A stretch of 12,139 nucleotides of DNA from Scenedesmus sp. ARA3 (lineage: Eukaryota > Chlorophyta > Chlorophyceae > Sphaeropleales > Scenedesmaceae), in NCBI GenBank assembly GCA_004335835.1, contig RWJK01001304.1, positions 5,932 through 18,070 of the forward strand. Direction: 5' to 3'. The notes beneath the pieces are model-generated. The model was not told where the DNA came from. It was given only the letters and a program-made list of their open reading frames with translations, and did no database searches. Positions 7,554 through 12,139 of this stretch are shown one piece after another. The position numbers and the translations under genes are program-made. Within the stretch, counting starts at the first letter, position 1, and each line of letters begins with the position of its first letter.

Positions 7554-9064
7554 GGGCAAAGAGAAAACAACAGCTGGACACGCTGCCCGGCGGCACGTCC
7601 CCTCCGCTGCACTTCTGCCACATCTCAAGACGACGCTCAAATGCAGCAGCACTTTCCTGCAGCCCAGCAACGCGTACAAACGCAACACGCCGCGCATCTG
7701 CTGCACAATGTGCCAAGGCAGATGGCACCCTGCACAGGACAACAGGTCCAACCGCACCCCTTCACGGGCCAACACGTCGCCACAAAACGCACCGCCAGGC
7801 TCAACTCACCACCAAGCCTCCCAACCCATCATATGCACAGCAGCAGCGCTGCGAATCAATCCAACCAGCCGCACCACACCACGCATCACTCTCAATGCCA
7901 GCAGCTGCAGCTGCAGCTGCCACTCCACAGCGCTGCACATTGACCAACCAGCCTCACCACGCCACGCATCACTCTCGGTGCCAGCAGCTGCAGCTGCAGC
8001 TGCCACGCCACAGCGCTGCAAATTGCTCAACCAGCATTTACAGTCACCACATCACGCATCACTCTGGGCGCCAGCAGCTGCAGCTGCCACGCCGCAGCAG
8101 CCGCAGCAGCTAGACAAACTCCCTGCCACGCTTCTGCTTGCTGCCGTGGCCCCCAACCCAGCCCGAGTCCTGTGCCACATCACGCGTCATCATGCGTTTA
8201 TCCTTGCCATGAGGCGCATATGTGACTGGCCGTGCACATCTGTACATGGGGTTGTGCAGCAGCTCTGCAGCAGGCAGCAGCAGCTGCGGCCCCTGCTGGG
8301 GACCACACCCCAGGTCCACTAACACCTCATCCCCTCCTGACACCATGTCAGCAACAAATCCAACCAGGCGGCTGTACAGCTGCACGGCAGAAGCAGCGGT
8401 GGAGGCAGTGGCGGCGGCAGAAGCTGTCAGCACTCGTCGGCCCAGCCCTTAAATGTATATTTCACTTTATCTTTCTTTTTTTCCAGCAAAAAGCAAAAAA
8501 ACAGCAAACACGTGCGCAGCGAAACGTCCCTCACCAGGCGGTACGGCTGCAGCAGCCGCAGCTTGACTTTTTTAGTTTTTTTCATCAAAAAGACAAAACG
8601 AACCCCAGCAAAACAAGTGAGCAGCAAAACTTCCTCATCAGGCCGTACGGCTGCAGCGGCCGCAGCTCGACCTTTGTTTCACTCTTCTTCAGCAAAAAGG
8701 CAACTGAAACAGCAGAACAAGCCAGCAGAGAAGCAAAACATCCCTCACCAGGCGGTACGGCTGCAGCAGCCGCAGCTCCCGCGCCTGCACTGCAGGCTGG
8801 GCCAGCCCTGAGCCCTATTTTTGGCAAAAACATCAGCAAAAACAAGTGCAAAAAGCAGTGGTTTCCTCACCAGGCGGTACGGCTGCAGCAGCCGCAGCTC
8901 CCGCGCCTGCACCAGCCCAGAGCCCAGCAGGCTGATGTTCATCTCCGGGCTGCGGCAGCAGCCGCGGCCGTAGCGCAGCAGCTGCCCCAGCAGCCGCCGC
9001 AGCAGGCTGTGGCGGCGCAGCGTGTGCATGTAGCCGGGGCGCAGCTGCAGGGGGGCACATGAGG

Positions 9065-9105
<41 letters not shown>

Positions 9106-9289
9106 GGCGGATGCAGGAGCAGACGTGTGTGTAAGGAGCAGCAGCAGCAGCTGCCAAAGGAGGCTGCAGCGTTTGGGCAGCTGGTGTGCAAATAAAATTG
9201 TACCTTGGCTGCAGCTGCATGCGCAGCAGCTCGTGATAATGTACTAATGAAGCAGCAACAGGCTGCTTGCCATCCATTACAGCGGACAT
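7549..9289 (-). CDS. Multi-exon gene of unknown function, possible methyltransferase-like motif
   Basis: I do not recognise this protein; the model is partial. Candidate exons: 9289-9204 (ATG, starting MSAVMDGKQPVAASLVHYHE, donor AAG|GTACAA); 9044-8871 (acceptor CCCCCCTGCAG, 58 codons, ending LRLLQPYRL, donor CTG|GTGAGG); one from 8379 (acceptor TTCTGCCGTGCAG) starting LYSRLVGFVADMV and containing GGDEVLVDLGCG, resembling motif I of SAM-dependent methyltransferases; and a last exon 7729-7549 (acceptor GTCCTGTGCAG), 59 codons ending SSCCFLFAQ then TGA. Exon 2 joins the 8379 exon in phase. Exon 1 ends two bases into a codon and does not join exon 2 at 9044, though an alternative acceptor giving a 9006 start would fit. 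The end of the 8379 exon is unclear: it stays open to TAG at 8110 but has no strong donor. Other methyltransferase motifs were not found. Confidence 0.38.
7872..8102. repeat. Tandem repeat of 83-90 bp, three copies, with (CAGCTG)n cores
   Basis: Copies are anchored at ACGCATCACTCT, starting at 7881, 7964 and 8054. Each has GCCAGCAGCTGCAGCTG next to it and CACAGCGCTGCA or a similar sequence between units. On the minus strand each unit starts after a possible acceptor (TGCAG before CGCTGTG). At the matching place near the end of the unit the sequence is GTGACT, GTGAGG or GTGCGG, so only the middle copy has a strong donor. Whether any copy is used as an exon is unknown. Confidence 0.85.
8531..8920. 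repeat. Tandem array of four exon-end/donor copies, 104-122 bp period
   Basis: On the minus strand the unit reads CTGCGGCTGCTGCAGCCGTA, CCGCCTG, then GTGAGG, followed by 60-90 nt of T-rich intron-like sequence with TTTTTGCTG words. The plus-strand word GGCGGTAC (GGCCGTAC in copy 2) starts at 8537, 8641, 8751 and 8873. The copy at 8871-8905 is the end of the proposed exon 9044-8871. The other three lie in the following intron. The two rightmost copies share 15-20 more upstream bases. Copy 2 has ATGAGG instead of GTGAGG, so its donor is lost. Confidence 0.88.
9066..9101. repeat. (CAG)12 microsatellite in a proposed intron
   Basis: This is an uninterrupted run of 12 CAG units. On the minus strand it is (CTG)12, ending about 20 nt before the acceptor CCCCCCTGCAG at 9045. 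It therefore sits where the polypyrimidine tract should be. Confidence 0.9.
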
Positions 9290-9599
9290 ATATCAGGACT
9301 GTGCTGCCCAATGCACCCATGCAACCGCTGACGCCACGATGCATGTATGCGTTGCTTGGCTAGCGGAAGCTCTGCACGTCGCACGATCGCCGCATGCGCT
9401 TGGATGGCTGCGACAGCTGTGACTGCTTGCACGCCAAAACACCTTACCTTTCTCCGCCGCCTGTGCAGCAGGCGTGTTCCAGCATGCCTCGAAGGATGAG
9501 GCTGTCAAAAGCCAGAGATAGTATTTCTTGTAACAGACTTCACACTCGTTAGAGCTTCACTCACACTGCTGCTTGGGTCGTTGGCATCAACTTGCTTGT
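9290..9599. other. Short intergenic region
   Basis: This lies between the proposed start at 9289 and the putative polyadenylation signal at 9600-9604. No coding exon is supported. It would carry the promoter of the unknown gene; a TATATG lies directly at the ATG, too close to act as a TATA box. Confidence 0.35.
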
Positions 9600-9604
9600 T
9601 TACA
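9600..9604 (-). terminator. Candidate TGTAA polyadenylation signal of the RS-domain gene
   Basis: Minus-strand TGTAA within CAACTGTAAACAAGC. It is the first such motif after the RS-domain gene, about 600 nt beyond the possible stop at 10209 and 1.2 kb beyond the one at 10815. The support is positional only. Confidence 0.25.
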
Positions 9605-10208
9605 GTTGCAGCATGCCTCAAAAGGCATGCTCCACAAGGCAGTCCATCCTGTGGTGAGTTGAGGAAGGAGAGGTGCCCCACACGTGCCTGCCACACGCAT
9701 CAAAAGGGCCCGTACGACCTGACCAGCGCTGCACAGTGCTTTTCATGTACACAGATACACATGCATCTGTATATGTAGCTGCGGCAGTCAACTCCTCACC
9801 CTATGGTAGGAGGCATGAGGTATCCTAATCACCACACACGCCGCCTTCCTTCACTTACGCGGGTGTTAAGTGTGAACACACAAACGCGTAGCTCACTCAC
9901 TCATTCTTTCATTCCGCACCTTGACACACCCCTTGTCTGTAGGCCGCAGCAGGCCGCAGCGGCTGTTGCTGCCAGCAAACGCCGCCACGCTGCAGTTGCT
10001 GGGGTGCAGAGCTTGCGGCAGTGCGCTACCCAGCCACACAACAGGCACCTTTATCTGAAGCAGTGCAGCAATGCAACAGCGCCTTATTTGTTGCAGCAAC
10101 TAATGCAGCATGACACGCGGTACAAAAAAAGGTTTGCACATGTGGAGAGCCCTATGATTGCGATACGGGCGTATGATCAACACGCGCGTCAGGGCTGAGC
10201 AGCAACTG
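9605..10208. other. Presumed 3' UTR of the RS-domain gene
   Basis: No exon is supported on the minus strand. On the plus strand a possible acceptor (CTTGTCTGTAG near 9942) precedes a short Ala/Arg-rich frame, but there is no donor, start or domain to support a gene there. Confidence 0.3.
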
Positions 10209-10336
10209 TCACATGCAATCAGGATCAACAACCCAGCTTGCACCAACATGTGTTTGAACAGCCACCACAGGCCGCACCTTGAAAGCTGCTGACGGTTCAC
10301 ATGCCAGCTCTGTGTAGCAGCACAGCAACAGCAGCG

Positions 10337-10372
<36 letters not shown>

Positions 10373-11340
10373 GCGGCGGCGTGTCAAATTTTATTGCTAC
10401 GGCAGGCGGTCTCAGAAAAAGAGCAGGCTGTTGAGCGCACTGAACTGATGCAGGCATTGCAGCAATGTCCAGGCATAACAGCAGCACGCAGCCAGCACAT
10501 GTCCAGCGCAGATGCACAGTCAGCGCAATTAAAGTCCAGCGCACATGCACAGTCAGCGCAATTAAAGTCCAGCGCAGATGCACAATCAGCGCAATTTAGG
10601 TCCAGCGCAGATGCACAGTCAGCGCAATTCAAGTCCAGCGCAGATGCACAGTCAGCGCAATTCAAGTCCAGCGCAGATGCACAGTCAGCGCAATTGTGAA
10701 GTCCAGTCCTCCTTTTGCTGGGTAACACAAGCAGCAGCGCACTGACTACACGCGGGGCTTCTGGTCAAGCATTGCTTGCAGGTGCGCAGTTGTGCATTTA
10801 CCATGCCTAAACTGTCATTTCACACACTCGCCTGGCAGCGTGGGATCGGTGCCAGCAACCAGCAGCAGCAGCGCCATCGCGCGCAGCTCATCCCTTTCAA
10901 CCTTATCAAGCTCATTCACCACCTCTGGAGTAAACTCAGCCAGAAGGCTTGACAGTTGGCTGCTCACACGCAAGTTATGGTGAGGCGCTGTGCCCTTGCT
11001 GCCGCTGCTGACTGCACTACCAGGGCCACCCAGAGGTTGCCTGCCCCTGCTGCTGCTGCGCGCCCGCTTGCTGCTACCCCTGCTGCTGCTGCTGCTTCTG
11101 CTGCGGCGCTTTGCTCTGTTCCTGCTCCTGCTCCTGCTGCGGCTGCGGCTGCTGTCACGGCTGCTGCTGCTGCTGCTCCTGGCACCATGCGCATTCTCTA
11201 CCCGGTCCCAGCGTCCCGGCTGCTGCTCTGCTTGTGCTGTTGTAGGGCCTGCTGCTGCTGCTGCTGCTGCTGCAGCTGCACCTACTGGGCCATTTGCAGC
11301 GTGGTGTGGAAACTGCGCAGCAGCGCCGCCATCATGCTGG

Positions 11341-11372
<32 letters not shown>

Positions 11373-11444
11373 GTCACCTGCGCATAGGGCAGCAGCTGCT
11401 GCTCCTGCTTCCGAATGATCTGCGTTCAGGTTGCCACCATGTGT

Positions 11445-11476
<32 letters not shown>

Positions 11477-11808
11477 GGGGCTTCGCATCCATGTGGTTGG
11501 CAGAGTTGACTGGCTGCTGCTGCTGCTGCTGCTGATGCTGCTGGATGGGGTTGAACTTGCCCTGCTGTAGCGCTGGCAGGAGCTGCCTCCACGTCTGCAT
11601 ACCCACCTTGCCCTGCTGCTGCTGCTGCTCGTGTGGTCTTGCAGGGGCTACCTGCTCTTCCTGCTTAGTTTGCTGCTGCTGCTGCTGCTCTGGCGGCAGC
11701 GCTTGCCACAGCTGCTGCACGATTGCATCAGTGCTGCGTGGGGCATCGCTAATCAGCTGCAGGCTGGCTGTGCTCTGTGTGCTGCCTGCGCTTGGAGGCA
11801 TGCCCTCC

Positions 11809-11842
<34 letters not shown>

Positions 11843-12139
11843 CAGCAGCAGCAGCAGTGCTGCCACGCAGCATGCTGCCAACGTGCCGCCAGCTGACCCA
11901 CCTGCGCGGCTGAGTGCCAGGCTCAGGGCCAACAGCTGCAGCTGCAGCAGCATTTGGTGCAGCAGTACATGCAGTGTCCTGTGATGCAGCCACTTCTGGT
12001 GCAGACCCTGCTGCTGCTGCTGCTGCTGCTGCCAGCACATCTGGTGGTGGTGGTGATGCTGGTGGCTCAGGAACAGCGTTGCATGCAGCATCATGTGAGG
12101 CAGCCGCCTCTGGCATGGATGCTGCTGCAGCTGTTGCTG
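10209..12139 (-). CDS. RS-domain protein with poly-Ala/poly-Gln tracts (5' end beyond right edge)
   Basis: A continuous minus frame runs from the right edge to TGA at 10815; it is open upstream of the first ATG (12116), so the N-terminus is probably missing. Counting from that Met: Ala/Pro-rich start with an imperfect duplication (residues 3-20 and 39-57), WVSWRHVGSMLRG at 73-85, poly-Ala, Gln-rich blocks at 144-201, more poly-Ala, an RS domain at about 313-359 with alternating Arg-Ser and RAKRRSR, then a likely helical tail LAEFTPEVVNELDKVERDEL. RS domains mark pre-mRNA splicing and nuclear-speckle proteins and are phosphorylated by SR kinases; no RRM is seen here. Ending: either TGA at 10815, or a GC-AG intron (AG|GCGAGT from 10831 to TACACAG at 10310) leading in phase to an exon 10309-10209 that ends VVDPDCM. 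The low complexity makes exact limits uncertain. Confidence 0.55.
10338..10370. repeat. (CAG)11 microsatellite
   Basis: Eleven CAG units, followed by (CGG)n-like GC-rich sequence on the right. On the minus strand it is a CTG tract ending about 27 nt before the proposed acceptor TACACAG at 10310, the same placement as the tract at 9066-9101. Confidence 0.9.
10501..10700. repeat. 33-bp minisatellite, six copies
   Basis: Copies start with GTCCAGCGCA at 10501, 10534, 10567, 10600, 10633 and 10666, exactly 33 bp apart. Degenerate flanks remain, with a stub at 10701. The core is GATGCACAGTCAGCGCAATT. Because 33 is a multiple of three, frames stay open on both strands: plus gives SSADAQSAQ(L/F)(K/R) and minus gives LNCADCASALD. 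I see no start or splice signals proving that either is translated; in the GC-AG model it is intronic. Confidence 0.92.
11040..12035. repeat. Cluster of CAG/CTG tracts within the RS-domain coding frame
   Basis: Runs of about 6 to 10 units occur near 11248-11273, 11342-11371, 11449-11476, 11513-11534, 11680-11690, 11814-11841 and 12009-12032. Read on the minus strand they encode poly-Gln, poly-Ala or, briefly, poly-Ser according to phase. The uninterrupted frame across all of them over about 1.3 kb argues that selection keeps the frame, although pure trinucleotide repeats also suppress stop codons by themselves. Confidence 0.8.

Noticed and set aside
7452..7775. Minus-strand 107-codon frame
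   Set aside because: Another frame of the same stretch gives a better exon (7729-7549) with a good acceptor and a plausible stop.
7501..8322. Plus-strand 273-codon open frame
   Set aside because: Thr/Ser/His/Pro-rich composition from the antisense of the 83-90 bp array and exons; no domain, splice or start context.
8232..9062. Plus-strand 276-codon open frame through the donor array
   Set aside because: It is kept open by CAG and array repeats, reads poly-Ala/Gln and Lys-rich shadow sequence, and opposes a minus strand with coherent splice sites.
10301..10699. Plus-strand 132-codon frame with 11-residue repeats
   Set aside because: It is driven by a (CAG)11 run and a 33-bp minisatellite that keeps all strands open; no promoter, domain or polyadenylation evidence. 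Kept only as a finding.
10956..11913. Plus-strand Leu/Ala/Cys-rich frames opposite the RS-domain gene
   Set aside because: They are antisense readings of the CAG tracts, and the minus frame holds a recognisable RS domain.

Overview
This window looks like nuclear DNA from a green alga, most likely a chlorophycean. It has intron-split genes with GT-AG boundaries, two genes for SBP-box (SQUAMOSA promoter-binding protein) transcription factors, a family confined to the green lineage, and TGTAA motifs (the chlorophycean polyadenylation signal) downstream of two proposed genes. CAG/CTG trinucleotide tracts occur in both exons and introns. Mixed base composition and abundant poly-Gln/poly-Ala/poly-Ser fit Sphaeropleales or Chlamydomonadales, but I cannot name a species.

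Every gene I can support lies on the minus strand, so transcription runs right to left. From right to left: (1) a low-complexity protein with an arginine-serine (RS) domain, entering from the right edge and ending at about 10815, or at 10209 if a GC-AG intron is used; (2) a poorly resolved multi-exon gene of unknown function, about 9289-7549, with a methyltransferase-like glycine motif and two tandem arrays built around exon-end/splice-donor sequences; (3) SBP gene 2, 6713-4353, nearly complete but with two breaks in its reading frame; (4) a non-coding stretch of about 1.2 kb plus a 77-bp tandem repeat; (5) the 3' end of an unknown gene, about 2106-1757; (6) SBP gene 1, from 793 off the left edge.

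The two SBP genes are paralogues with the same unusual layout: a first coding exon of only 13 nt (ATG-x-Asn-x plus one base), then an exon with the first two zinc cysteines at residues 21 and 26, then an exon beginning at the LCPEH motif, all with matching intron positions. The most unusual pattern is that exon 3' ends with their 5' splice site (CTG or CAG followed by GTGAGG) are tandemly copied into the downstream intron: once in SBP gene 2 and four times in the 8.5-8.9 kb array. A third array at 7.9-8.1 kb has similar features. No tRNA, rRNA, CRISPR, viral or transposase-coding feature was found. All gene models come from reading splice signals and frames by eye and need transcript data.
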